Shown here piece after piece: positions 27,237 through 35,637 of a DNA stretch of 64,000 nt. The notes under the pieces were generated by a model. The model made no database searches, was not told the origin of the DNA, and saw only the letters and a list, made by a program, of their open reading frames with translations. The translations under genes were made by a program, and so were the position numbers. Origin of the DNA: Clostridia bacterium (lineage in GTDB: Bacteria; Bacillota; Clostridia; Saccharofermentanales; Saccharofermentanaceae); assembly GCA_016287245.1 (NCBI GenBank), contig JAEEWG010000017.1, positions 1 through 64,000 on the forward strand. The letters are read 5' to 3'. Within the stretch, counting starts at the first letter, position 1. Every line of letters starts with the position of its first letter.

Positions 27237-28244
27237 ATGAACGAAGAGATCATACAGAATCATACTGAACCGGAAAAGTCTTCCGATATCACTCCGGTCA
27301 TCTACAGCCAGCCGGTAAGGAAGTTTTCCAGCCGTATCCTGCATGGTGAGGATGAGGATGTTGATCTGGTTCCGGAAACGAGTATGCGTATCTGGTACAA
27401 CAACCAATTCCGAAGCTACTCGGCCCATAAGCACGATGTTCTGGAGATCTGTATCCCGATCGAAAACGACTATAAATATATCGTGAACGGCAAGTCCTAC
27501 TCACTGCTTCCCGGAGATATCCTCTTTATCCCGCCGGGAACGCTTCACGAGATCGAATGTCAGAACGAGGGATGCCGCTTCATCTATCTCTTTGTGATCG
27601 ATTTCTTTAAAGAGTTCTATGACTATGTCTTCATCAGCGAATTTCTATCCGAAGTCCGTCTTGTGAATGCCGCGAACTATCCATCGATCTACGGCAAGAT
27701 CTATGAAGCTTTCATGCGGATCAATGACCAGTACTTCATGTATACGAATATGGTCCTCGAGATGCCGATCTATTCGCGTCTGCTCGAGGTCTTCAGTCTC
27801 CTCGCATCGCTGCACCCGCAGTTCTCTCCGATCCGTCTCGAGGATGCGAAGACGAAGAGTAAATATGAGAAGTTCCGCTCCCTTATCAACCACATCAACA
27901 CCCATTTCATGGATGAGATCACGCTCGAGTGGGCCGCGGATTATGTCGGTTTTTCGAAGTATCACTTCACACGTCTTTTTAAAGAATACACGGATGTGAC
28001 TTTCTCCGACTTTCTGACTCACCGCCGCATGCAGGCAGCTCGTGTCCTTCTCGGAGATACTTCCCTGTCCATTACCGAGATCGCTTTCCAGACCGGGTTC
28101 AATAACCTTACGAGTTTTACCCGCTGTTTTAAAAATGCGACCGGCACGACACCTTCTCTTTACCGGCAGGCCAAGATCGCTCAGTACTCTGCGCCTGTCG
28201 CTGAGAAAAAAGATCTTCCGAAGCTTTCCATCGACCCGGATTGA
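27237..28244 (+). CDS. AraC-family transcriptional regulator with cupin sensor domain
   Basis: The 335-residue regulator has an N-terminal cupin-like ligand domain (about 45-150: HKHDVLEICIPI, LLPGDILFIPPGTLHEIE). A C-terminal pair of AraC helix-turn-helix motifs follows (about 225-320: LEWAADYVGFSKYHFTRLFK and ITEIAFQTGFNNLTSFTRCF). Such proteins often sense sugars and control adjacent transport genes, so the sugar ABC transporter just downstream is a plausible target. The ATG at 27237 has GGAGGG about 11 bases upstream; the frame continues upstream to a TTG without support. Confidence 0.9.
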   Translation: MNEEIIQNHTEPEKSSDITPVIYSQPVRKFSSRILHGEDEDVDLVPETSMRIWYNNQFRSYSAHKHDVLEICIPIENDYKYIVNGKSYSLLPGDILFIPPGTLHEIECQNEGCRFIYLFVIDFFKEFYDYVFISEFLSEVRLVNAANYPSIYGKIYEAFMRINDQYFMYTNMVLEMPIYSRLLEVFSLLASLHPQFSPIRLEDAKTKSKYEKFRSLINHINTHFMDEITLEWAADYVGFSKYHFTRLFKEYTDVTFSDFLTHRRMQAARVLLGDTSLSITEIAFQTGFNNLTSFTRCFKNATGTTPSLYRQAKIAQYSAPVAEKKDLPKLSIDPD

Positions 28245-28286
28245 TTTCCATTTTCTTATTTCAATAAACCTCTGTTTCAGACATAG

Positions 28287-28320
28287 AAAAAGGACCATCG
28301 CTTTCGAGACGGTCCTTTTT
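28287..28320. terminator. Bidirectional terminator between converging genes
   Basis: A 10-bp stem (AAAAAGGACC at 28287-28296 and GGTCCTTTTT at 28311-28320) lies between the AraC gene (plus) and the permease gene (minus). It gives T-tracts on both strands. Confidence 0.88.
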
Positions 28321-28353
28321 GATCTGTAATCTGATCTTCTGTGTGCCTTGGAA

Positions 28354-29223
28354 TTAACCCTTAACGGAACCGAGAGCAACACCGGAAACGATGTACTTAG
28401 ACAGGAACAGGTAGATGATGATCAGCGGAAGAGCTGTCATGGACAGTCCGAGATAGATACAACCAAACTCTGTCTTGTAGATATCACCGTTGAGAAGAGC
28501 AACCATGATCGGCATAGTGTAGTTCTGCTGCTTGTTCATGAGGATTCTCGGCATAAAGTAGTTATTCCAAGAACCTACGAAAGCGAAGATAGCCTGTGTA
28601 GCCATAGCCGGTTTCATGATTGGAAGTACGATCGAGTTAAATGTGCGGAACTCGCCGGCGCCGTCGATACGGGCAGACTCAACGATATCCATCGAGAGAG
28701 CACCTTCGAGGTACTGCTTCATGAAGAATACTGTCATAGGAGCTGCGATAGCCGGGAGAATGAGCATCAGCTTGTTGTCCGTAAGGTGGAACTGATAACA
28801 TGCACGGTAGAAACCGATCATTGTAACAGTACCAGGGAGCATCATGATACCCATGATCAATCCGAAGAATGCTTTCTTCAGCTTCCAGTCATATGCGAAG
28901 ATCGAATACGCTGTCAGAGAAGCAAAGTAAACAGTAAGGATCGTAGTGCTGACAGAAATGATAAGAGAGTTCTTCATACCTACGAGAGGCTGGAAAGTCT
29001 TCTTCGTAGAGAGGATCTTAATATTCTTCGCCAAGCTGGAGCCCGGGATCAGGCTAACAGCGTGAGCCTGGATCTGAGCCGTCGATCTTGTTGCGTTTAC
29101 AAGCATTACTACGAACGGGAAAAGGCTTAAGATCGCCAGGATAGTACATACGATATAGATCGTTGTTTTAAATGCAATATCCGACTTTGTCTTTGAATGC
29201 AAAGCTACTTGATTAGATGCCAT
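28354..29223 (-). CDS. Carbohydrate ABC transporter permease, MalG-like
   Basis: The 289-residue inner-membrane protein has six predicted helices. The EAA loop of binding-protein-dependent permeases lies near residues 185-205 (ESARIDGAGEFRTFNSIVLP), which docks the ATPase. The N-terminus is cytoplasmic. With the gene upstream it forms the heterodimeric membrane channel of a CUT1-type sugar importer. The sugar cannot be deduced. Start codons of the two permease genes are separated only by a 3-base gap from the previous stop. No ATPase gene is here; a shared MsmK-type ATPase elsewhere is likely. Confidence 0.92.
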   Translation of the reverse strand: MASNQVALHSKTKSDIAFKTTIYIVCTILAILSLFPFVVMLVNATRSTAQIQAHAVSLIPGSSLAKNIKILSTKKTFQPLVGMKNSLIISVSTTILTVYFASLTAYSIFAYDWKLKKAFFGLIMGIMMLPGTVTMIGFYRACYQFHLTDNKLMLILPAIAAPMTVFFMKQYLEGALSMDIVESARIDGAGEFRTFNSIVLPIMKPAMATQAIFAFVGSWNNYFMPRILMNKQQNYTMPIMVALLNGDIYKTEFGCIYLGLSMTALPLIIIYLFLSKYIVSGVALGSVKG

Positions 29224-29226
29224 ATC

Positions 29227-30213
29227 TTAAACCCCCCTTCCTAAAGCTTTTGCGCGCTTGAGCTCAGCTTTTCTCATCTTCTCCAGTTTAGCTGCGTCTT
29301 TATCTCTCATGATGTAGAACAGCGCAACGGAGAGCGCGATGATGATTAAGAAAAGAACAATACTTGCTGCAGCGGAACGATTGTATTTGTAGGGCTGCTT
29401 GAAGGAAGTATTGTAGATGTAGATAGCAACGGTCTGTACGCCGAGATCCTGTCTACCTTCAGCAAAGAGGAGCGGAATATCGAACATGGACAAACCACCG
29501 ATCATACTGGTAACGAGAGTGAAGAGCATGATAGGACGCACACTCGGGAGTGTAATGTTCCAGAACTTTCTCCATCTGTTCGCACCGTCGATTTCAGCCG
29601 CCTCGAAGATCTCAGGGTTGATACCGATAACGGCAGCAATCAAAGTGATCATCGTAGATCCGTACCATTGCCAGCACTGTATGAACTCAACGATAGCTCT
29701 GGTGGATCTCGGCTTATTCAAGAAGTAATAAGGTGTCTTTAAAATCTTCAAAGACGTGAGAATGTCGTTGACCGGTCCGATCGGGTATCCGAACAACGTA
29801 CGGAAAAGAATAGCAACTGTTGCTGCTGTAATAATATTTGGCAGATAGAATACTACCTTATAGAATCCCTGAGCTCTTACCTTTACACGGTTATCTGTAA
29901 ACCATGCAGAAAGCAGTAAAGCGAGACCCAACTGCGGAATGAAGTTTACGATCCAGATTTTTGCTGTTGCAATCAATGAATCCAAGAAGTAACTGATCTT
30001 ACCGGAATTTCTCTTTTTGAAAAGATACTTAAAACAAGAAAGCGGATCCTTGAGGAGTTTGATCTTCGGCGGAATAACACCTTCCTGGTTTGTAAACGCA
30101 ATAAGTATCGTGTAACAAATCGGATATAAAGTAAAGATTAGAAAAGCAAGAATAAATGGAATAGCAAACAGGTATCCGTATTTTGAATAGTTAACGAGTT
30201 TTCTTCGTTTCAA
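29227..30213 (-). CDS. Carbohydrate ABC transporter permease, MalF/UgpA-like
   Basis: The 328-residue membrane protein has an N-terminal helix at about 12-32 (YLFAIPFILAFLIFTLYP) and further helices. The EAA motif is EAAEIDGANRWRKFWNITLP near residue 212. It pairs with the permease encoded 3 bases downstream. The start appears to be TTG at 30213: an in-frame TGA lies two codons upstream, a GGTGGTG site precedes it, and no ATG exists near the N-terminus. It lies downstream of the binding-protein gene, with a hairpin between. Confidence 0.9.
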   Translation of the reverse strand: MKRRKLVNYSKYGYLFAIPFILAFLIFTLYPICYTILIAFTNQEGVIPPKIKLLKDPLSCFKYLFKKRNSGKISYFLDSLIATAKIWIVNFIPQLGLALLLSAWFTDNRVKVRAQGFYKVVFYLPNIITAATVAILFRTLFGYPIGPVNDILTSLKILKTPYYFLNKPRSTRAIVEFIQCWQWYGSTMITLIAAVIGINPEIFEAAEIDGANRWRKFWNITLPSVRPIMLFTLVTSMIGGLSMFDIPLLFAEGRQDLGVQTVAIYIYNTSFKQPYKYNRSAAASIVLFLIIIALSVALFYIMRDKDAAKLEKMRKAELKRAKALGRGV

Positions 30214-30250
30214 AAATCAACACCACCGTTCACTTAAAGATATAAAGAAA

Positions 30251-30281
30251 GGAGGCGGCGAAATCCCTTTCGTCCGCCTCC
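30251..30281 (-). terminator. Intercistronic hairpin between binding-protein and permease genes
   Basis: An 8-bp GC stem (GGAGGCGG at 30251-30258, CCGCCTCC at 30274-30281) is followed on the minus strand by TTTCTTTAT. It probably terminates part of the transcripts or protects the upstream mRNA, so that binding protein exceeds permease. A smaller 7-bp hairpin (30301-30320) sits just after the stop codon. Confidence 0.7.
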
Positions 30282-30330
30282 GAATCTTTACTTGTTACGC
30301 GCTTCTAGTTAATTAGAAGCTAAGGTGTTA

Positions 30331-31866
30331 TTACACCTCGAGACCGATCTCAGCAGCTGCGTCCTTGAACTCAGCAATAACTGTATCCTTGTCCTTGTCG
30401 CCGTGGCCGTAAGTGGAACCACAGTTCTGCCATGTACCGTTGAGAGAAGCATCGTAGAGGCTCTTGCACTTAGCAGAAGCAAAAGCTGTAGCCTTAACGA
30501 AAGCATCGAACGGGTTCTGACCGCCGAGGAAATCCATGGAACCATCGGACATCTTCATAACTGTACCGGAAGCAACTGTATCCTTTGTGCCGTTCTCGTT
30601 CATGAGACCGTTAGCCCAAGCATACTGGAGACCATCCTTTGTGCAATCGAGTGTTACCCACTCAACGAACTTAGAAAGGAATGCCTTCTTGTCAGCGTTC
30701 TCTACTGCAGCCTTGTTTACGCAAAGCCAGGAACCGCCCCACCAGAAGCCTACCGGCGGCTGGCATACACGCCAATCACCAAAACCAGTTTCCGGAGTTG
30801 TGGACTGTTTACCCATTACGTAGTTGATGAGCCAAGCAGGTCCGAAGAAGCAGAAGCACTTACGTGTTTCGTTTGTCTTAGGATCCTTACCTACGCCCTG
30901 CATGTCAGCGTACCAGGACTCGTTCCAAGCAGATGCATCGTTGGTGTAGTCATTCTCGATGAATGTCTTGCAGAGGTCAAGATACTTTTCTCTCTGCGGG
31001 TCGATCTTGAGAGCGCCATCAACAACCCAAGGTGTCTGAGCAGCCTTCTCGCAAACGTTCCAGAGGTCACCAAGAGCGGATACTGTAGCATAGCCCTTTT
31101 CCTTCAGCTTGCCAGCAGCCTCGATGAACTTGTCCCAAGAACCGGAACCAGCACCGATTGCAGCTTCAACTGTAGCAGCATCGTCGCCACCGAATACTTC
31201 CTTAGCGATCTTAGCGCTGTAGATCATAGCACCACCTGTGCACTGGTAGCAGAGAGCAACCAGTTCACCGCTCGTGTTAGTACCGAGCTCAACGGTGTAC
31301 TTAGCGATGTCAGCTTCTGTGATCTTTCCATCAACACCATCGATGAAGGAAGAGTAAGGAGCAGCAAAGGAAGAAAGGTCACCCTGTGTGTAAGGCAGAA
31401 TGTAGTCAGCCTCAGCAACATAGAGGTCCGGAGCAATGTCGCCACCAGCGGACAGAGCAGCGTTGAGTTTTGTCTCGTAGCCGTTACCGTCGTTGTTGGA
31501 AACAAGAGCTGTTACCTTGTACTTGGAAGCCATGTCAGGATTTCTCTTAAAGAACTCCTCGATCATGCCCGGTACTTCGTTAGACATTGCGTATACGTTG
31601 ATAGCGATGTCACCAGTACCCATGGAAAGCACTGCAGTTGTGTCTGTCTTAGCTGTGCTCTCGCCTTCAGTCTCTGTGTCAGCCTGAGACTCTGTGTCAG
31701 CCTGAGACTCTGTGTCAGCCTGAGACTCTGTGTCTGCCTGAGTCTCGGACTGAGTTGGCTGTGTGCCTTCTGTAGCTTTGGTTGGGTCGTCTTTTTTGCC
31801 TTCGCAACCAGCAATCATTCCAGCGCACAATGTGAAGCAAAGAATACTTGCAACAATTTTTTTCAT
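30331..31866 (-). CDS. Extracellular sugar-binding lipoprotein of an ABC importer
   Basis: The 511-residue lipoprotein (A-G-C lipobox, Cys21, then EGKKDD) has a repetitive acidic linker at about 30-65 built of QADTES units. A family 1 extracellular solute-binding domain follows (for example MSNEVPGMIEEFFKRNPDM, AGGDIAPDLYVAEADYIL). It delivers a carbohydrate to the two permeases encoded next. The ATG at 31866 has AGGAGG upstream; the longer frame is not needed. It is the first gene of the operon, divergent from the DUF624 gene, and the intergenic space holds LacI-type palindromes. Confidence 0.92.
   Translation of the reverse strand: MKKIVASILCFTLCAGMIAGCEGKKDDPTKATEGTQPTQSETQADTESQADTESQADTESQADTETEGESTAKTDTTAVLSMGTGDIAINVYAMSNEVPGMIEEFFKRNPDMASKYKVTALVSNNDGNGYETKLNAALSAGGDIAPDLYVAEADYILPYTQGDLSSFAAPYSSFIDGVDGKITEADIAKYTVELGTNTSGELVALCYQCTGGAMIYSAKIAKEVFGGDDAATVEAAIGAGSGSWDKFIEAAGKLKEKGYATVSALGDLWNVCEKAAQTPWVVDGALKIDPQREKYLDLCKTFIENDYTNDASAWNESWYADMQGVGKDPKTNETRKCFCFFGPAWLINYVMGKQSTTPETGFGDWRVCQPPVGFWWGGSWLCVNKAAVENADKKAFLSKFVEWVTLDCTKDGLQYAWANGLMNENGTKDTVASGTVMKMSDGSMDFLGGQNPFDAFVKATAFASAKCKSLYDASLNGTWQNCGSTYGHGDKDKDTVIAEFKDAAAEIGLEV
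31681..31734. repeat. Three perfect 18-bp coding repeats in the lipoprotein linker
   Basis: AGCCTGAGACTCTGTGTC occurs three times head to tail (31681, 31699, 31717), with degenerate copies on both sides from about 31667 to 31752. Each copy encodes six residues (QADTES) of the spacer between membrane anchor and binding domain. Confidence 0.92.
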
Positions 31867-31896
31867 ATCGTCCTCCTGATATTTGTAGATTTCCGA

Positions 31897-31907
31897 CGAA
31901 AATTTCG
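31897..31907. promoter_or_regulatory. Palindrome CGAAAATTTCG in the leader of the sugar-binding gene
   Basis: An 11-base dyad lies 31 bases before the start of the binding-protein gene. It shares the CGAAA/TTTCG half-sites of the palindrome at 32016. It could be a second operator, although the odd centre differs from classical LacI sites. Confidence 0.3.
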
Positions 31908-32015
31908 CCCGATTCTTGTAACTACAGGTACATAATAACCATTGCAAGGACTTCTTTCTTTACAAATCTTGCGAAGTGAGTGACATTTTAGTCACATTTG
32001 TTGCGAAAACACAAA

Positions 32016-32027
32016 CGAAACGTTTCG
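32016..32027. promoter_or_regulatory. LacI-type operator candidate CGAAACGTTTCG
   Basis: This perfect 12-bp palindrome with a central CG lies between the divergent sugar-binding and DUF624 genes, directly upstream of the -35 at 32030. The form matches operators of LacI-family regulators. No LacI gene is in the window. Confidence 0.55.
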
Positions 32028-32029
32028 CG

Positions 32030-32059
32030 TTGTGGTTTTATTTGACATATTGGTATAAT
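32030..32059 (+). promoter_or_regulatory. Promoter of the DUF624 gene
   Basis: TTGTGG (32030-32035), an 18-base spacer and a perfect TATAAT (32054-32059) lie about 50 bases before the ATG at 32112. The -35 touches the operator-like palindrome. Confidence 0.6.
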
Positions 32060-32111
32060 CTTTTCCGTAAGCACTGAACGAAGTGTATTTTCCCTATAGA
32101 GGTTTGTATAT

Positions 32112-32891
32112 ATGAACGAAACTTTTAATTCAAACAACCCTGCTATGCGCTTTCTTACGGGCCTTTTTAATCTCTTCTGGGTAAACCTGCTTTTCCTTTT
32201 CACATCGATCCCGATCATTACGATCGGACCGTCCCTTTGCGCGTTATATAAAGTTTGTATCCAAATGGTAAGCGGAGATGATCCGCAGGTATACTCCACA
32301 TATTTCCGCGAGTTCAAGAACAGTTTTAAGAAAGGCCTTCTCCTCTGGCTCGGCATTTTAGCACTGGGCGGATTCTTCGCTTATGAACTGTATCTTATCT
32401 ATTTTACTGACATGGTCGGTGACAGTTTCTCTTTTCTTCAGTATCCGGTCTGGGTCATGATCCTGCTGATCGTCCAGGTCTTCCTTTACGGATTCGCACT
32501 TCTTGCGATTTTTGAAAACACGCTGAAGAATACCATTAAGAACGCGATCCTTCTCAGCATCAAGCACTTCGCCATCACGATCTTCCTGATCGTCTGCTGG
32601 CTCTTTACCCCGATCATCGTCAACACCTTCCCGAATTTCTTCTATGGTGCTGTCGGTCTGGAACTGTTCATCAACATGGCGCTTCGTGTCTTCATCTGTT
32701 CCGTGTTCCTGCATAAGGCCTTCGACCTTAAGAGGATCAAGGTCGCTCGCGACGGATCGCTTCGCGAGATCTCTTATGACGATATGATCGAATACGCGGA
32801 TGACGGACCGGACGGAGAGAATGAAGAAGAGAGATCTTCCGAATCAGATGATAACTCTGACGAAGGATCAGACAAAAACGAAAGAGAATAA
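32112..32891 (+). CDS. DUF624 (YesL-like) membrane protein
   Basis: The 259-residue protein has about five predicted membrane helices. It begins with the DUF624 pattern FLTGLFNLFWVNLLFLFTSIP, followed by PIITIGPSLCALYKVC. The C-terminal 35 residues are strongly acidic (Asp/Glu/Ser). YesL-like proteins occur beside sugar ABC importers and two-component systems in Bacillota, but their role is unproven. Here it diverges from the sugar-binding gene and shares an operator-bearing intergenic region with it, which suggests joint control. Confidence 0.85.
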   Translation: MNETFNSNNPAMRFLTGLFNLFWVNLLFLFTSIPIITIGPSLCALYKVCIQMVSGDDPQVYSTYFREFKNSFKKGLLLWLGILALGGFFAYELYLIYFTDMVGDSFSFLQYPVWVMILLIVQVFLYGFALLAIFENTLKNTIKNAILLSIKHFAITIFLIVCWLFTPIIVNTFPNFFYGAVGLELFINMALRVFICSVFLHKAFDLKRIKVARDGSLREISYDDMIEYADDGPDGENEEERSSESDDNSDEGSDKNERE

Positions 32892-32892
32892 C

Positions 32893-32930
32893 AAAAAAGG
32901 AGCTGTCATTACGAACAGCTCCTTTTCATT
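32893..32930. terminator. Terminator after the DUF624 gene
   Basis: A perfect 12-bp stem pairs 32895-32906 (AAAAGGAGCTGT) with 32915-32926 (ACAGCTCCTTTT). It lies between converging genes and has T-tracts on both strands. Confidence 0.9.
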
Positions 32931-32946
32931 TTACGGCTCTTTTTCA

Positions 32947-33606
32947 TCAGGAAAAGAACAGGTATTCCAGAAGTTTTCTTTCCTCTTCGATCTTTTCGTC
33001 CCAGTTGGAAAGGATCAGGTAGTGTTTCTCTTCCGAGCCTTCGTAGGCGGCTTTAAAGAAATCGACATCGGTAATATTGATGCCGGCCGGATAGGATGAG
33101 CCATCCTCCAGTTCAAGATAGTAGATCATGCCGCGGGACTCAAGGTCTGCAAACTGGCTCTCCGTAAGGACCTGACGCAGATCTCTTACGCCTGACTGGC
33201 CGAACTCCTTTATGGAACGCGCATTCGTGATCAGGACATTGGTCACTCCGGACCGCACAAGGGCTGCGAGTTTCTGCACTTCGGAAGCCACATCCTGGCT
33301 CATGGTGAGACCGTCCTCATTGGTCGGATAGTGGAATGTGCTGTCGACGCTGATCCTGACCCCCAACGACTTGGCATAGTCATCAAAAAGCGTGTCCGAT
33401 TCATAACGCGCATTGACCAGAACGATGTTGAGGTACTCCTTGCGAGTGGCCTTGAGATAGGAGTTGAGCATGGAAAGAAGAACGCCGATCACGATTAATG
33501 GAATGATGAAGTGCCATTTATAGTATGTCCAGATATGGATCAGCGCTTTGCGGAACCCCATTTCCCTGAGACTGAACTTCGGTTTTTCTAAACTCGGATC
33601 CGGCAT
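32947..33606 (-). CDS. Single-pass membrane protein of unknown function
   Basis: I do not recognise the family of this 219-residue protein. It has a basic N-terminal cytoplasmic part, one membrane helix at about 32-50 (WHFIIPLIVIGVLLSML) and an extracytoplasmic domain of about 165 residues. Segments such as VTNVLITNARSIKEFG and YYLELEDGSSYPAGI suggest a compact alpha/beta fold. The ATG at 33606 has GGGGCAGG upstream. It has its own promoter with two CG-centred dyads upstream, like those near the sugar transporter, so it may be in the same regulon. Confidence 0.65.
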   Translation of the reverse strand: MPDPSLEKPKFSLREMGFRKALIHIWTYYKWHFIIPLIVIGVLLSMLNSYLKATRKEYLNIVLVNARYESDTLFDDYAKSLGVRISVDSTFHYPTNEDGLTMSQDVASEVQKLAALVRSGVTNVLITNARSIKEFGQSGVRDLRQVLTESQFADLESRGMIYYLELEDGSSYPAGINITDVDFFKAAYEGSEEKHYLILSNWDEKIEEERKLLEYLFFS

Positions 33607-33636
33607 TTTTACCTGCCCCTTTCTTTTACTATCGAT

Positions 33637-33664
33637 ATGATAGCAGAAACGAAAAAAAGTGCAA
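33637..33664 (-). promoter_or_regulatory. Promoter of the membrane-protein gene at 32947-33606
   Basis: Minus-strand TTGCAC (33659-33664) and TATCAT (33637-33642) have a 16-base spacer and lie about 30 bases before the start codon. Confidence 0.6.
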
Positions 33665-33677
33665 ATCCGCGCTTTGC

Positions 33678-33691
33678 TCAAAACGCTTTGA
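33678..33691. promoter_or_regulatory. Operator-like dyad TCAAAACGCTTTGA
   Basis: This imperfect 14-bp palindrome with a central CG lies 14 bases upstream of the -35 box. It resembles CcpA (cre) or other LacI-family sites. A second dyad, CGAAACCGTTTTCG, lies at 33716-33729. Confidence 0.45.
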
Positions 33692-33851
33692 CATGCACTT
33701 CATCGAAAGAATAAACGAAACCGTTTTCGACTTCGAAGACTCTATATATTACCTATATAATATTTATATAGAAGAGTGAAGTATTCCACATTCATTTAAA
33801 CAAATACTGAACTAATTCAAGCCTGCCCTTAAAGGAATCTTTTCCGACATA

Positions 33852-35627
33852 TCAGAAAGCACGGAACCGGTCATATCTGCTCTGCGGAAGTGCGTTTTTA
33901 TCCGCTTCCATGTATTTGCAGAGGAACCGCTTGATGACGCGCTCCAGATAATCGCAGGTCCTGCCGAAGTTCTCTTTGTTCAGGTCTTCCTTCGGTTCCG
34001 GAACGATGCCGTCGATGATCTTCATCTTCAGAAGATATTCGGAGGAAAGCTTCATTTCTTCCGATGCTTTCGGAGCAAGTGTGGCATCCTTCCAGAGGAT
34101 GCTTGCATATCCTTCCGGAGAAAGGATCGCATAGATCGCATTTTCCATCATCCAGACTTCATCTGCGACCGCCATCGCCAGCGCTCCGCCGGATCCGCCT
34201 TCGCCGATAACGACGGAGAAGATCGGTGTCTTCAGTGAAGACATCTGATAGAGATTATCCGCGATCGCCTGTGCCTGGCCTCTTTCCTCCGCTTCAATGC
34301 CGCAGTATGCGCCGGGCGTGTCTACGAAAAGAAGCACCGGGCGGCCAAACTTTTCCGCCTGCTTCATGAGGCGGAGTGCTTTTCGATATCCTTCCGGAGA
34401 AGGCATACCGAAGTTACGGGAGACATTTTCCGATGTGGACTTGCCTTTAGCTTCCGCGATAACAGTGACATTCACACCATGGAATGTCGCCAGTCCGCCG
34501 ATGATGGCTTTATCATCGCCGTAGCTTCTATCTCCGTGGAGTTCGAAGAAATCCGGGAAGATCCTCTCGATATAGTCCGATGCGATCGGGCGCTCTTTCT
34601 GACGGGAAAGGCACACCTTATCCCAGGCCGAACGTCTCGCATTCTTTGTCGAATGGGAACGCGGTTTCTCCGGCGGATTGAACTTCGGGACATCATTTCC
34701 GAGATGTCGGGAAATCAGATTCGAAAGAGTCTCTTTCATGTCGCGGCGGTCCACGATGGCATCCACAAAACCGTGATGCAGCAGGAATTCCGAGCGCTGG
34801 AAGCCTTCCGGGAGCTCCTGTCCGATGGTCTGGGAGATGACGCGCGGTCCGGCAAATCCGATCAGTGCGTCCGGCTCTGCGAGGATAATGTCGCCGAGCA
34901 TGGCAAAGCTTGCGGAAACACCGCCGGTCGTAGGGTCTGTAAGTACGGAAATATAAAGAAGGCCTGCGTCGCTGTGACGCTTTAATGCTGCAGAGGTCTT
35001 CGCCATCTGCATCAGGGACACGATGCCCTCCTGCATGCGGGCACCGCCCGAGCAGGTAAAGATGATGACCGGAAGATGCATCTCTGTCGCGCGTTCCACA
35101 GCGCGGGTGATCTTCTCACCGACGATCTTTCCCATGGAAGCCATCATGAAAGTACTGTCCATGACGCCGAGCACGGCATCCAGACCGCCGATCTTCGCAC
35201 GGCCCGTCACAACGGCTTCATTCAGGGACGTCTTTGCTTTCAGTTTCTGAAGTTTTTCTTCGTAGCCGGGTGTATCCAGCGGATTGGCAAATCCGATATC
35301 ACTGTCCCATTCCTCAAAGGTACCTTCATCGCAGACTTCTCTGATGCGCTCTTTCGCCGACACTCGCGTGTGGTGCGAGCACTCCGGGCAGACGCCCAGA
35401 TTCTTCAAAAGGTCTTCCGTGAAGATGGTCTTGCCGCAGTGGGCGCATCGCATGATGATGCCCTCCGGCGCAGCCGGTTTTCTCACCTGACCGTCCTCAA
35501 GGCCTGCCAGTGCGGCCTCTTCGCCTTCTCTTAAACGGCGGGCCGCCTCATCCAGGGACATTTCTTTTTCCGCGGAAGCCGGTGGAGCGACCTGATTCGT
35601 CTTCTTAAAAAGATACCTCAGTTCCAT
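33852..35627 (-). CDS. accDA: Acetyl-CoA carboxylase carboxyltransferase, fused beta and alpha subunits
   Basis: The 591-residue protein joins AccD (about 1-290) and AccA (about 310-591) in one chain. The AccD part has a four-cysteine zinc ribbon near residues 61-83 ([18 protein letters not shown]) and the crotonase-like core with [12 protein letters not shown]. The AccA part has [29 protein letters not shown] and [16 protein letters not shown]. It transfers the carboxyl group from biotin to acetyl-CoA to make malonyl-CoA. Most bacteria encode the subunits separately. It is the last gene of the operon, 10 bases after accC. Confidence 0.94.
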   Translation of the reverse strand: MELRYLFKKTNQVAPPASAEKEMSLDEAARRLREGEEAALAGLEDGQVRKPAAPEGIIMRCAHCGKTIFTEDLLKNLGVCPECSHHTRVSAKERIREVCDEGTFEEWDSDIGFANPLDTPGYEEKLQKLKAKTSLNEAVVTGRAKIGGLDAVLGVMDSTFMMASMGKIVGEKITRAVERATEMHLPVIIFTCSGGARMQEGIVSLMQMAKTSAALKRHSDAGLLYISVLTDPTTGGVSASFAMLGDIILAEPDALIGFAGPRVISQTIGQELPEGFQRSEFLLHHGFVDAIVDRRDMKETLSNLISRHLGNDVPKFNPPEKPRSHSTKNARRSAWDKVCLSRQKERPIASDYIERIFPDFFELHGDRSYGDDKAIIGGLATFHGVNVTVIAEAKGKSTSENVSRNFGMPSPEGYRKALRLMKQAEKFGRPVLLFVDTPGAYCGIEAEERGQAQAIADNLYQMSSLKTPIFSVVIGEGGSGGALAMAVADEVWMMENAIYAILSPEGYASILWKDATLAPKASEEMKLSSEYLLKMKIIDGIVPEPKEDLNKENFGRTCDYLERVIKRFLCKYMEADKNALPQSRYDRFRAF

Positions 35628-35637
35628 TTCTTACCTC

